Positions 37,105 through 45,694 of a DNA stretch of 64,000 nt are shown in pieces. Position 1 is the first letter of the stretch. Every line of letters begins with the position of its first letter. This DNA is from Streptomyces zinciresistens K42 (GTDB lineage: Bacteria > Actinomycetota > Actinomycetes > Streptomycetales > Streptomycetaceae), in assembly GCF_000225525.1 (NCBI RefSeq), contig NZ_AGBF01000020.1, positions 1 through 64,000 on the forward strand, in the 5' to 3' direction. The notes under the pieces are model-generated. The model was given only the letters and a program-made list of their open reading frames with translations, did no database searches and had not been told where the DNA came from. The translations under genes and the position numbers were made by a program.

Positions 37105-37527
37105 ATGTCAGACGCCTTCACCACCCGAGTCCTGAACGTCGCGTCCGGCTCCTCGGAGCGGGTCGTGGACCTCACCCGCGACTGCGAGTCCTTCCTCCGG
37201 GAGGCGGCGGCCGGCCGCGACGGCCTGCTGAACGTCTTCGTGCCGCACGCCACCGCCGGTGTCGCGATCATCGAGACCGGCGCGGGAAGCGACGACGACC
37301 TGCTCGCCGCGCTGCACGGCATCCTGCCCGCCGACGACCGCTGGCAGCACCGCCACGGCAGCCCCGGTCACGGCCGCGACCACGTCCTCCCGGCGCTCGT
37401 ACCGCCCCACGCGACCCTGCCGGTGATCGACGGGCGTCTCGAACTCGGCACCTGGCAGTCGGTGTGCCTGGTCGACACCAACCGCGACAACCCGGACCGG
37501 CGGGTGCGGCTGAGTTTCCTGGGCTGA
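37105..37527 (+). CDS. YjbQ family protein (UPF0047)
   Basis: A 140-residue single-domain protein. Characteristic segments are LNVFVPHATAGVAIIETG, RHGSPGHGRDHVLPALVPPHATLPV and LGTWQSVCLVDTNRDNPDRRVRLSFLG. Enterobacterial YjbQ shows weak thiamin-phosphate synthase activity that can rescue thiE mutants; the physiological role is not settled. The ATG at 37105 (MSDAFTTRV) is preferred to 37096 on family pattern; neither has a good ribosome site. Confidence 0.9.
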   Translation: MSDAFTTRVLNVASGSSERVVDLTRDCESFLREAAAGRDGLLNVFVPHATAGVAIIETGAGSDDDLLAALHGILPADDRWQHRHGSPGHGRDHVLPALVPPHATLPVIDGRLELGTWQSVCLVDTNRDNPDRRVRLSFLG

Positions 37528-37850
37528 CCGCACCGCACGGCACGACACCCCACGGCACCGCACGACACCGGCTCGGCGGCGGCCGGTGCCGTGCGGGCCG
37601 CGTGGCTCACCGGTCGCCGTCCGAGGGGGCACCCGGGACAGACAGGGCACAGGGGTCCGGGCGGCGAGGTGGCGTCGTGCCCGGCTCGGCGGCGACCGGT
37701 TCCGCGTCGCGCGGCGGCACACCACGGGCAGTCCGCCGGGTTCTCGGGGGTGCTGCCGCTGCCGCCCTTCGCCGTCGGGGCGGCGAAGGGGTGCCGTGGG
37801 CGCGCGTGTGGGTGTCTGGCCGGTGGGCGGCGGCGACTTACGGTTGATTG
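37528..37850. other. Intergenic region, no gene seen
   Basis: About 320 nt. The first 70 nt hold overlapping CGGCACGACACC/CACCGCACGACACC repeats that can fold on the later GGTGCCGTGCGG; this may act as the yjbQ terminator. The rest presumably carries the DUF998 promoter, but nothing is distinctive. Confidence 0.4.
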
Positions 37851-38456
37851 ATGCGACATGTGCCGAAATGGGCTCTGGTGTCATCGGGATGCGCGCCGGC
37901 CGTACTGATCGGCGGCTGGGCCATCGCCGCGCGGCTCGAAGGGCCCGCGTACGACCCGGCCACCGAGACCATCAGCACCCTCGCGGCATACGGGTCCTCG
38001 GGCTTCTGGGTGATGACCCTGGCCCTGGCCGGACTCGGCGTCTGCCATCTCCTCACCGCGCTCGGGCTGCGGCCGGCCGCGCCCGCCGGACGGCTGGCCC
38101 TCGGCGCGGGCGGTGTGACGGCATGTGTGGTGGCGCTCATCCCGCCGCCCAGCAGCGGAGGCTCCCTCCGGCACGGCACGGTCACGGCGATCGGCTTCAC
38201 GCTGCTGGCGGTCTGGCCGGTGCTGGCCGCCCGGCGCCGCGACGGCGCCCCCTGGGGACTGCGCCCGGCGCCCGCCGTCGCCGCGACCCTGCTGATGCTT
38301 CTCTCCGCCGTCTGGTTCCTGGTCGAGCTGCACCTCCAGGGGGCCGCCGGTGTCGCCGAGCGCCTGGTGACCGCCATCCAGTCCCTGTGGCCCTTCGTGG
38401 TCGTCGCCTCCTGCCTCCGGCACCGGTACCGGCAGGACGAGACCGCCCCGACCTGA
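37851..38456 (+). CDS. DUF998 integral membrane protein
   Basis: A 201-residue protein with about six hydrophobic helices. The opening (VSSGCAPAVLIGGWAIA), the DPATETISTLAAYGSSGFWVMTLALAGLG block and the Arg/His-lined helix pairs are those of DUF998 proteins. Function unknown. ATG at 37851. It is 100 nt before the copper operon, same strand, possibly coincidental. Confidence 0.85.
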   Translation: MRHVPKWALVSSGCAPAVLIGGWAIAARLEGPAYDPATETISTLAAYGSSGFWVMTLALAGLGVCHLLTALGLRPAAPAGRLALGAGGVTACVVALIPPPSSGGSLRHGTVTAIGFTLLAVWPVLAARRRDGAPWGLRPAPAVAATLLMLLSAVWFLVELHLQGAAGVAERLVTAIQSLWPFVVVASCLRHRYRQDETAPT

Positions 38457-38556
38457 ACCCGGGCCCGCCCCGCCGTCGCCCGGACCGTCGGCGGGCGGGA
38501 ACTCGCCGTCCCCCGCGTCCGACTCCTGTGACAGAAAGTGCTTCAGGAGGCCGGTG

Positions 38557-38787
38557 ATGAAACAACCCCAGCAGTCCGCTCCCGGGGCGGGTGCGGCGGT
38601 GCGCAGGCTCGCGCCGCCACCCGCCCTCTGCGGGTTCCTGCTGCTGCTCGTACTCGTCTTCACGGCGTCGTACGCCGTCGGAGCCACCGCCGGGCCCGTC
38701 GCGCCCGGCATGTACGGCACGGGAGCCGACGACGGCGGCGGGCTCGACAAGAGCAAGATGCGGATGCGGCACGGGGGCGGCGGCTGA
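38557..38787 (+). CDS. Small membrane protein leading the copper operon
   Basis: A 76-residue protein with AGGAGG 6 nt before its ATG. A Pro/Ala-rich cytosolic start, one membrane helix (CGFLLLLVLVFTASYAVG) and an outer tail with several Met and His residues (MYGTGADDGGG and KSKMRMRHGGGG). Its TGA overlaps the copA ATG by one base (TGATG), so translation is coupled. Position and the Met/His tail suggest a copper accessory protein; no named family recognised. Confidence 0.75.
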   Translation: MKQPQQSAPGAGAAVRRLAPPPALCGFLLLLVLVFTASYAVGATAGPVAPGMYGTGADDGGGLDKSKMRMRHGGGG

Positions 38788-41072
38788 TGGCGACCGAACC
38801 GGCACCCCTGATGACCGTCACCGACGTGAGCGTCGGCGGCATGACCTGCGCCGCCTGTGTGCGGCGGGTGGAGAAGAAGCTCGCCAGGCTGGAAGGCGTG
38901 AGCGCGACCGTCAACCTCGCCACCGGGCAGGCCAGGGTGAGCCATCCGCCCCGGATCAGCCCCGAGGACCTGGTGGCGGCCGTCGAGCAGGCCGGGTACA
39001 CCGCCGCGCTGCCCGAGCCCCCCGCGGCGTCCCCGCCCGCGGACGAGGAGGCGGCCGAGGACGCCCGCCCGGACCGCACCCGACTGCTCGTGACCGCGCT
39101 GCTGGCGACCCCGGTGCTGCTCCTGTCGATGGTGCCCGCCTGGCAGTTCCGCAACTGGCAGTGGCTGTGCTTCGTCCTCGCGACGCCCGTCGCCGTGTGG
39201 AGTGCCTGGCCCTTCCACACCCGGGCGCTGCGCGGGCTGCGGCACTCCACGGCCACGATGGACACGCTGGTGTCGCTCGGCGTGATCGCGTCCTTCGCCT
39301 GGTCGACCTACGCCCTGTTCCTCGGCGGGGCGGGCACGCCCGGCATGACCATGCCGTTCAGCCTGCTCCCCTCGGCGTCGGACGGCGTCGCCCACGTGTA
39401 TCTCGAAGCGGCCGTCGGCGTACCGCTGTTCGTGCTGGCCGGGCGCTTCCTGGAGGCCCGCGCACGCCACGGCACCGGAGCGGCGCTGCGCTCGCTGGCC
39501 CGGCTCGCCGCGAAGGAGGTGGCCGTACGCGACGACGACGGCACCGAACGCCTGGTGCCGATCGAGGAGTTGACCGTCGGGCGGACCTTCGCCGTGCGCC
39601 CCGGCGAGCGCGTCGCGACCGACGGCCAGGTGGTGGAGGGCAATTCAGCCGTCGATCTGTCACTGGTCACCGGCGAGAGCGAACCGATCGAGGTCGGCCC
39701 CGGCTCCGCGGTGGTCGGCGGAGCCGTCAACGAGGGCGGACTCCTGCTCGTCCGCGCCACCGCCGTGGGCGCCGACACCCAACTCGCCCGCATCACACAG
39801 CTGGTGACGGAGGCTCAGGCGGGCAAGGCGCGTGCGCAGCGGCTCGCGGACTCCGTTGCCGGGGTGTTCGTCCCCGTCGTGCTGGCCCTGGCCGTCACGG
39901 TGCTCGGCTTCTGGCTCGGGGCCGGCGCCGACCCCCAGGCGGCGATCACCGCGTGCGTCGCCGTGCTGGTCGTGGCCTGCCCGTGCGCCCTGGGCCTGGC
40001 CACGCCGACGGCGCTGATGGCCGCCACCGGACGCGGTGCCCAACTCGGTGTCCTGGTGCGCGGCCCGCAGGCCCTCGAAGGGCTCCACCACATCGACACC
40101 GTCGTGCTGGACAAGACCGGCACCCTCACCACCGGGCACATGAGCGTCGCCCGGGTCACCGCCGTGCCCGGCGGCCCCGGCAAGGACGCCGTGCTGCGTC
40201 TGGCCGGTGCCGTGGAACAGGGCTCGGAGCACCCGCTCGGCCGCGCGATCACCGCCCACGCCCGCAGGGTCCTCGCGGAGCAGGGGCCGCTGCCCGAGGT
40301 GCGGGACTTCCACGCCGAGCCGGGCCGGGGCGTGCGCGGGCGGGTCGAGGGCCGGCTGGTCGAAGTCCTCGCGCCCGACGAGGAGTTGCCCGCGGCCCTG
40401 GCGGACGCCCTGCCGGTCGCGGAGGCCGCCGCGCGCACGCCGGTCCTCGTGCGCGTCGACGGCGAGGCGCAGGCGCTGATCGAGGTCGGGGACGTGGTGC
40501 GGCCCGGCAGCTACCGGGCCGTGGAGCGGCTGCGCCGGCTCGGAGTGCACCCCGTGCTCGCCACCGGCGACCGCGAGGCACCGGCCCGCGCCGTCGCCGA
40601 CGCGCTCGGCATCGAGGAGGTGCACGCGCGCCGCACCCCCGAGGACAAGGCGCGCCTCGTCGAGGAGTTGCGCGAGCGGGGGCGCCGGGTCGCGGTCGTC
40701 GGGGACGGCGTCAACGACGCGGCGGCGCTCGCCGGTGCCGACCTCGGCATCGCCATGGGCACCGGCACGGACGTCGCCATCGGTGCCGCGGACGTGACCC
40801 TGGTCCGCGGCGACATCGAGGCCCTCGTGGACGCCGTACGGCTCGCCCGGCGCAGCCTGGGCACCATTCGCGCCAATCTGTGGTGGGCCTTCGGCTACAA
40901 CGCCGTCACCGTCCCGCTCGCCATGGTCGGACTGCTCAATCCGATGGTCGCCGCCGTGGCCATGTCGGTCAGCTCGCTGCTCGTCGTGGGCAACAGCCTG
41001 CGGCTGCGGGCCTGGCAGCCCCGCCCCGCCCGCGCCCGCCGCCGGCCCGCAGTCCCGGGAGGACTCCGATGA
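38787..41072 (+). CDS. copA: Copper-translocating P1B-type ATPase
   Basis: 761 residues. One N-terminal metal-binding domain with GGMTCAACVRR (Cys 21 and 24), eight expected membrane helices, the phosphatase TGES motif, the transport CPC motif (ACPCALGLATP, about 397), phosphorylation site DKTGTLT (about 441), HP motif SEHPLGRA and hinge GDGVNDAAALAGADLGIAMG. The CPC plus late YN (GYNAVTVPLA) and MxxSS (MSVSSL) motifs fit Cu(I) specificity. Family members export Cu(I) or load it into secreted enzymes. Stop overlaps the PCuAC start (ATGA). Confidence 0.95.
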   Translation: MATEPAPLMTVTDVSVGGMTCAACVRRVEKKLARLEGVSATVNLATGQARVSHPPRISPEDLVAAVEQAGYTAALPEPPAASPPADEEAAEDARPDRTRLLVTALLATPVLLLSMVPAWQFRNWQWLCFVLATPVAVWSAWPFHTRALRGLRHSTATMDTLVSLGVIASFAWSTYALFLGGAGTPGMTMPFSLLPSASDGVAHVYLEAAVGVPLFVLAGRFLEARARHGTGAALRSLARLAAKEVAVRDDDGTERLVPIEELTVGRTFAVRPGERVATDGQVVEGNSAVDLSLVTGESEPIEVGPGSAVVGGAVNEGGLLLVRATAVGADTQLARITQLVTEAQAGKARAQRLADSVAGVFVPVVLALAVTVLGFWLGAGADPQAAITACVAVLVVACPCALGLATPTALMAATGRGAQLGVLVRGPQALEGLHHIDTVVLDKTGTLTTGHMSVARVTAVPGGPGKDAVLRLAGAVEQGSEHPLGRAITAHARRVLAEQGPLPEVRDFHAEPGRGVRGRVEGRLVEVLAPDEELPAALADALPVAEAAARTPVLVRVDGEAQALIEVGDVVRPGSYRAVERLRRLGVHPVLATGDREAPARAVADALGIEEVHARRTPEDKARLVEELRERGRRVAVVGDGVNDAAALAGADLGIAMGTGTDVAIGAADVTLVRGDIEALVDAVRLARRSLGTIRANLWWAFGYNAVTVPLAMVGLLNPMVAAVAMSVSSLLVVGNSLRLRAWQPRPARARRRPAVPGGLR

Positions 41073-41611
41073 CCCCCGCCTCCGACGCCCCTGCCCCCGA
41101 CGGCCGTTCCTGGCGTTTCAGCCGGCGCCGGGCCGCCGAGGGCTTCCGGGCCGCGCTCGCGCCGATCGCCGCGTGCAGTGTCGCCCTGGGCGGCCTGACC
41201 ACCTGGGTGAGCACGGGCAACGCCGGCAGCCCCGCCCGTATCGAGGTCGGCGACGGACGCGTCCTGCTGCCGTACGGGGACGTCCGCGACACCGCCGCGT
41301 TCTTCCGGATCACCAATTCGGGCGGGGCCGAGGACCGGCTCCTGAAGGTGACCTCGCCCGCCGTGGCGGGCGGCACCGTGCTCAGCCGCCACCGGATGAT
41401 CAACAAGACGGCCGCCGCCTCGGGGGCGGTGGACTCGGCACCGATCCCGGCCCGGACCGTGGTCGCCATGTCCCCGTTCGGGCTCGATGTGACGATGCGC
41501 GCGGGGCGGGGCTGGGAGGAGGGCACCTACGTGCCGTTCACGCTGTACTTCGAGCGTTCCGGGCGGATCGAGGTGCAGGCACGGGTCGTCCGTCCCGGCA
41601 CCGGCGCGTGA
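41069..41611 (+). CDS. PCuAC-type periplasmic/extracytoplasmic copper chaperone
   Basis: A 180-residue protein with an N-terminal membrane anchor or signal (ALAPIAACSVALGGLTTWV) after a basic stretch. The DUF461/PCuAC fold is seen in DTAAFFRITNSGGAEDRLLKVTSPAVAG, VLSRHRMINKTAAA and MSPFGLDVTM, then the closing EEGTYVPFTLYFERSGRIEVQARV. Such proteins carry Cu(I) to cytochrome oxidase assembly; the His/Met ligand set here is only partly canonical. The ATG overlaps the copA stop, and GGGAGG lies about 8 nt upstream. Confidence 0.85.
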   Translation: MTPASDAPAPDGRSWRFSRRRAAEGFRAALAPIAACSVALGGLTTWVSTGNAGSPARIEVGDGRVLLPYGDVRDTAAFFRITNSGGAEDRLLKVTSPAVAGGTVLSRHRMINKTAAASGAVDSAPIPARTVVAMSPFGLDVTMRAGRGWEEGTYVPFTLYFERSGRIEVQARVVRPGTGA

Positions 41612-41766
41612 CACGCGCGGTCCCACAGGAAGTCGGACGGGCGGCACGCGTGGTTCCCTGACGTCGATGTGTCCTGTATCACTCTTCTGGGCTTGAGTAG
41701 GGGACGGGGGTGTCGCGCGTACCCCTCCATGACGAGCAGGCCCAGGATGCGAGGATGAGGGCCGTC

Positions 41767-42507
41767 ATGACAGTTGGGTGGAGTGTGCGCGCGATACGGG
41801 CCGCGGTGTTCGCGTCCGTCTGCGTCGTGCTGGCCGCGCTCGGCCACGTCCTGATGTCCGGCGCCGGCGTCCCGTGGTGGTCGCTCGCGGTCGGCCTCCT
41901 CGCCACCGGCGGGGCCGGCTGGTGCCTGGCGGGCCGGGAGCGCGGACTGCTCCTCATCGTCTCCGTCGTCGTCGCCGCCCAGGGCGGGCTGCACGGGGTC
42001 TTCGAACTCGCGCAGCCCTCGGGGAACTCCGGACAGGACATGGGCGCCATGCCCGGCGGCGCCGACCCCATGGGCATGAGCTCCATGGGTGGTGCCCACA
42101 TGGGTGCTGGCACCATGGCCTCCGGCACCATGGGCTCCGGCACCATGGGCTCCGGCACCATGGGTGCGGGAACCATGGGGTCGGACCCCACAGGCTCGGG
42201 CGCCATGGGTGGCATGAGCCACGACATGGCCGGCATGTCGTCGTTCGGCATGTTGGCCGCACACACCCTCGCGGCGCTGCTGTGCGGCCTGTGGCTGGCC
42301 CACGGCGAACGGGCCGCGTTCCGCATCCTGCGGGCCGTGGCGGGCTGGCTGGCCGCACCGCTGAACCTCCCCCTGGCCCCGCCCGCGCCGGCGCACCCCC
42401 CGCGGCCCGTGCCGCGCCGCGCCCGCTCCGAACGGGCGCCGCGGCTGCTGCCGCTCGTCCACACGATCACCTCAAGGGGACCCCCGGCCGGGACCGCTGT
42501 CGTCTGA
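41767..42507 (+). CDS. Met-rich membrane protein, probable copper-associated protein
   Basis: A 246-residue membrane protein: three hydrophobic helices, a loop with about 17 Met residues (MGAMPGGADPMGMSSMGG, then repeated SGTMG units, then MSHDMAGMSSFGM), another helix (LAAHTLAALLCGLWLAHGE) and a Pro/Arg-rich cytosolic tail. Met motifs of the MxxM and HDMxGM kind bind Cu(I), and the gene lies 155 nt after the PCuAC gene on the same strand. A role in copper uptake or storage is inferred. AGGG lies 5 nt before the ATG at 41767; 41755 is an alternative. Confidence 0.8.
   Translation: MTVGWSVRAIRAAVFASVCVVLAALGHVLMSGAGVPWWSLAVGLLATGGAGWCLAGRERGLLLIVSVVVAAQGGLHGVFELAQPSGNSGQDMGAMPGGADPMGMSSMGGAHMGAGTMASGTMGSGTMGSGTMGAGTMGSDPTGSGAMGGMSHDMAGMSSFGMLAAHTLAALLCGLWLAHGERAAFRILRAVAGWLAAPLNLPLAPPAPAHPPRPVPRRARSERAPRLLPLVHTITSRGPPAGTAVV
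42121..42180. repeat. 15-bp tandem repeats coding Ser-Gly-Thr-Met-Gly
   Basis: Three near-identical units of TCCGGCACCATGGGC (42121-42165) plus a diverged fourth (42166-42180) within the Met-rich gene. Copy number could change by slippage and alter the number of Met ligands. Confidence 0.85.
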
Positions 42508-42722
42508 GACAGCCGGTATCCCGAGGCACCACGGCACGCCTGTCGATCCGTCGACGCGGGCCCGCCCCGGGTCCGCGGCCGCACCTGCCGTGCGGCCGTG
42601 TCCCGCACCCCGGAACCCCTCCGGTGGCCGCGGCACCCACGCCCGCACCCGCCCCTCACCGGGCGGCCCTGCCGCCGTACCCGCCGCCGCACCGGAGTCC
42701 GGTCTACCCGAGAAGGACTCAG

Positions 42723-43415
42723 GTGATCACTCCTGCCCCGCCCTCCCCGCACGCGAGCCGCGTGCGGCACGCCACGGGGGACGGCACTTCCCCGGCGGCC
42801 CGGTGCGACGAGTCGACGACCGCGTGGGCGCTGGCCGCACGCGGCGGCGACCCCGAGGCCGCCGACCGCTTCGTCCGCTCGCTGCACCGCGACGTCGTCC
42901 GGTACGTCGCGCACCTCTCCGCCGACCCGCAGGCCGCCGACGACCTCGCCCAGGACACCTTCCTGCGCGCGCTCGGCAGCCTGCACCGGTTCGAGGGCCG
43001 CTCCTCGGCGCGCGCGTGGCTGCTGTCCATCGCGCGCCGCGCGGTGATCGACAGCCACCGCTACGCCGCGGCCCGGCCGCGGCTGTGCGACACCGACGAC
43101 TGGACGCTCGTGGCGGAACGCGCCCAGCCGGCCGGCCTGCCCGGCTTCGACGACGGCGTCGCCCTGCTCGACCTGCTGGACGCGCTGCCCGCCGAGCGCC
43201 GTGAGGCGTTCGTGCTGACGCAGCTGGCCGGGCTGCCGTACGCGGAGGCGGCCGCCCTGTGCGACTGCCCCGTGGGGACGGTCCGCTCCCGGGTGGCCCG
43301 CGCCCGCGCGGCTCTCGTCGAGCTGCTCGCGGCGGCCGAGGCGGGCGCGGACACGGTGGCCGTGACCGTGCCGGAGCCGCTCGCCGTCCCCGAGCCGGTC
43401 CCCGTCGCGGCGTGA
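42723..43415 (+). CDS. ECF-type RNA polymerase sigma factor
   Basis: 230 residues. Region 2: ADRFVRSLHRDVVRYVAHL, ADDLAQDTFLRALGSLHRFEGRSSARAWLLSIARRAVID (about 55-110). Region 4: LLDALPAERREAFVLTQLAGLPYAEAAALCDCPVGTVRSRVARARAAL (about 150-195). Region 3 is absent, as expected for group IV. GTG at 42723 with AAGGA 5 nt upstream. No anti-sigma gene follows directly; the preceding Met-rich membrane protein is not a typical anti-sigma. It sits 114 nt before the importer/isonitrile operon and probably controls it or the copper genes, inferred from position. Confidence 0.92.
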   Translation: MITPAPPSPHASRVRHATGDGTSPAARCDESTTAWALAARGGDPEAADRFVRSLHRDVVRYVAHLSADPQAADDLAQDTFLRALGSLHRFEGRSSARAWLLSIARRAVIDSHRYAAARPRLCDTDDWTLVAERAQPAGLPGFDDGVALLDLLDALPAERREAFVLTQLAGLPYAEAAALCDCPVGTVRSRVARARAALVELLAAAEAGADTVAVTVPEPLAVPEPVPVAA

Positions 43416-43422
43416 GCCGTGG

Positions 43423-43460
43423 CCCGGTGTCGGTCACCACCTCCGGGAACTGACACCGGG
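43423..43460 (+). terminator. Hairpin after the sigma-factor gene
   Basis: CCCGGTGTC (43423-43431) pairs with GACACCGGG (43452-43460), a 9-bp perfect stem with a 20-nt loop, starting 8 nt after the sigma stop. It probably separates the sigma gene from the operon starting at 43530, whose promoter would then lie in 43461-43529. Confidence 0.55.
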
Positions 43461-43529
43461 TCCGCCCCGACTACTGGACCGGGCGGCGCTGATCCGCCCC
43501 GCGCATCCAGTGGATCCAGGGGAGTTGCA

Positions 43530-44603
43530 ATGCGTTCTCGTATGGGGCGGGCCACGGCCGCCGTGACGCTCGGCGGCCTGTTGGCGGCGGGCTGCGGCGG
43601 CGGGGGCGACGGCGGTACGTCCGGTGCCGCGGCCGCCGGCAAGGACGGCGCGGCGGGCTACCCGGTCACCGTCACCGACTGCAAGGGCGCCCGCACCACC
43701 TTCACCTCGGCCCCGAAGAACATCGTCACCAGCAACGCCTCCAGCCTCGAACTGCTGCTGCGGCTCGGCGCCGACGACCTGGTGATGGGCACCGGGTTCC
43801 CGCCCGGCAAGGGCGCCTTCCCGGGCGGACTCGACGCACGCGCCCAGCGCGTGAAGGTGCTCGGCAAGGCCGTCATCCCCAAGGAGAAGCTCCTCGGCTC
43901 CGGCGCCGACCTGTACATCGACAGCTTCGCCTCCATGAACATGGCGGGCATGGGGGAGTCGCCGTCCGAGGCGGAGTTCAAGGCCGCGGGCATCAAGCAC
44001 ACCTTCCTGAAGTCCACCGCCTGCGCCGCGGCGAAGAAGCAGCCCCTGACCGACCTGTCCGCCGTCCAGGACGACGTCACCACCCTCGGCGCGATCACCG
44101 GCAGGCGCGCGAAGGCCGAGGAACTCGTCACCGCGATGCGCACCAAGGTGGACGCGGTGCGCAAGGCGGTCGGCGCCACCCCCGAGGCCGAGCGGCCCAC
44201 GTACTTCTTCTTCGACTACGACGCCGGCACCAAGCAGCCCATCGCCTTCTGCAACCGCCAGATCGCCAACGCGGTCATCACCCTCGCGGGCGCACGCAAC
44301 GTCTTCGCCGACTGCGACGGCGACTACCGGCCGGTCGGCTGGGAGGACGTGATCGCGAAGAACCCGGACTGGATCCAGCTCGGCGTGCGCAACCGGGGCG
44401 ACAAGGCCGCCAACGACAAGGCGTTCGACGAGGCGCGGCGGTGGCTGGAGACCAACGCCGCCACCAAGGGCCTCAAGGCCGTCAAGGAAGGCCGATTCCT
44501 GCGCATCGGCTCCGAGCGGACCACCATCGGCGGGGTCTCCAACGCCGACACCGTCGAGGAGATCGCGAAGACGCTGTACCCGGGCAGGATCGGCCGGCCG
44601 TGA
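43530..44603 (+). CDS. FecB/BtuF-type substrate-binding lipoprotein of a metallophore importer
   Basis: A 357-residue lipoprotein with lipobox LAAGC (Cys 22). The periplasmic-binding-protein type 2 fold is seen in APKNIVTSNASSLELLLRLGADDLVMG, LGSGADLYIDSF, YFFFDYDAGTKQP and WEDVIAKNPDWIQLG. Unusual are a Met cluster (SMNMAGMGES, about 135) and four Cys in the mature part besides the lipid Cys (in TDCKGA, STACAA, FCNRQ, FADCDG). First gene of a six-gene operon with an isonitrile synthase; ligand is likely the metal complex of the product. GGGAG about 6 nt before the ATG. Confidence 0.88.
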   Translation: MRSRMGRATAAVTLGGLLAAGCGGGGDGGTSGAAAAGKDGAAGYPVTVTDCKGARTTFTSAPKNIVTSNASSLELLLRLGADDLVMGTGFPPGKGAFPGGLDARAQRVKVLGKAVIPKEKLLGSGADLYIDSFASMNMAGMGESPSEAEFKAAGIKHTFLKSTACAAAKKQPLTDLSAVQDDVTTLGAITGRRAKAEELVTAMRTKVDAVRKAVGATPEAERPTYFFFDYDAGTKQPIAFCNRQIANAVITLAGARNVFADCDGDYRPVGWEDVIAKNPDWIQLGVRNRGDKAANDKAFDEARRWLETNAATKGLKAVKEGRFLRIGSERTTIGGVSNADTVEEIAKTLYPGRIGRP

Positions 44604-45694
44604 CCGACACCCTGCCGGCCCGCGAGGACACCCGCGGCCGTGAGGGCGACGCCCCGGGGCCGCGCACGCGGTCCGTGCCCGCCGGGCCGCTCGCGCTGGC
44701 CCTCGCCGCGGCCCTGCTCGCCGCCCTCACGGTCGCCGTGTCCCGGGGCTCCACCGCCATCCCGGCCGGGGAGGTGTGGGGCGTGGTGCTGCGCCGCCTG
44801 TCCGGCGAGGCGCCCCGCCCCGGCACCGACGACCTGATCGTCTGGCAACTGCGTCTCCCGCGCGCCCTGCTGGCCGCCCTCGTCGGCGCCGGGCTCGGCC
44901 TGTGCGGCACCGCCATGCAGGCCCTGGTGCGCAACCCGCTCGCCGACCCCTACTTCCTCGGCATCTCCAACGGCGCCTCGCTCGGCGCGGTCGCCGCGAT
45001 CGTCCTCGGCCTCGGCACCGGCGGCGCCCTCGGACTCGGGCTCTCCGGCGCCGCGTTCGCGGGGGCCCTCGCCACCTTCGCGCTGGTGTGGACCGTGGCC
45101 CGGCGCCGCGAGGGCTTCGCGCCCCTGCGGCTGGTGCTCGCCGGCGTGGCCATCGGACAGTTCCTGTCCGGCTTCACCAGCTACCTCGTGCTCCAGGCCG
45201 GAGACGAGCAGCAGACCCGCAGCGTGCTCTTCTGGCTCATGGGCAGCCTGAGCGGCGCCAGTTGGCCGCTGCTCGCCGCGCCCGCCGTCGCCGTGCCCGG
45301 CGCGCTGCTGTGGCTGCTGGCCCGCGCCCGCGGCCTCAACGCGCTCACCATGGGCGACGAGACGGCGGCCGGACTGGGCGTGGACGCGAGCCGCCTGCGC
45401 CGGGAACTCTTCACCCTCACCAGCCTGTTGACCGGCGTCCTCGTCGCCGTCTCCGGCGCGATCGCGTTCGTCGCGCTCATGGTGCCGCACGCCTGCCGGC
45501 TGGTCGTCGGCGGCGACCACCGCCGACTGCTGCCCCTGTCCGCCCTGTTCGGGGCGCTCCTGCTGGTCGTCGTCGACATCGCCTGCCGTACGGCCATGGA
45601 CACCCAGGAGCTGCCCGTCGGCGTCGTCACCTCGCTGATCGGGGCACCGGCCCTGCTGTATCTGCTGGACCGGCGCCCGGGGAGCGTGCGATGA
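44600..45694 (+). CDS. FecCD-type ABC importer permease
   Basis: A 364-residue type II importer permease with about ten membrane helices. Family marks: LRLPRALLAALVGAGLGLCGTAMQALVRNPLADPYFLGISNGAS, LALVLAGVAIGQFLS-like core, SVLFWLMGSLSGASW, LNALTMGDETAAGLG (coupling helix) and SGAIAFVALMVPHACRLVVGGDHRRLLP. GTG start overlaps the binding-protein stop by 4 nt (GTGA), so translation is coupled. Works as a dimer with the ATPase encoded next. Confidence 0.93.
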   Translation: MTDTLPAREDTRGREGDAPGPRTRSVPAGPLALALAAALLAALTVAVSRGSTAIPAGEVWGVVLRRLSGEAPRPGTDDLIVWQLRLPRALLAALVGAGLGLCGTAMQALVRNPLADPYFLGISNGASLGAVAAIVLGLGTGGALGLGLSGAAFAGALATFALVWTVARRREGFAPLRLVLAGVAIGQFLSGFTSYLVLQAGDEQQTRSVLFWLMGSLSGASWPLLAAPAVAVPGALLWLLARARGLNALTMGDETAAGLGVDASRLRRELFTLTSLLTGVLVAVSGAIAFVALMVPHACRLVVGGDHRRLLPLSALFGALLLVVVDIACRTAMDTQELPVGVVTSLIGAPALLYLLDRRPGSVR

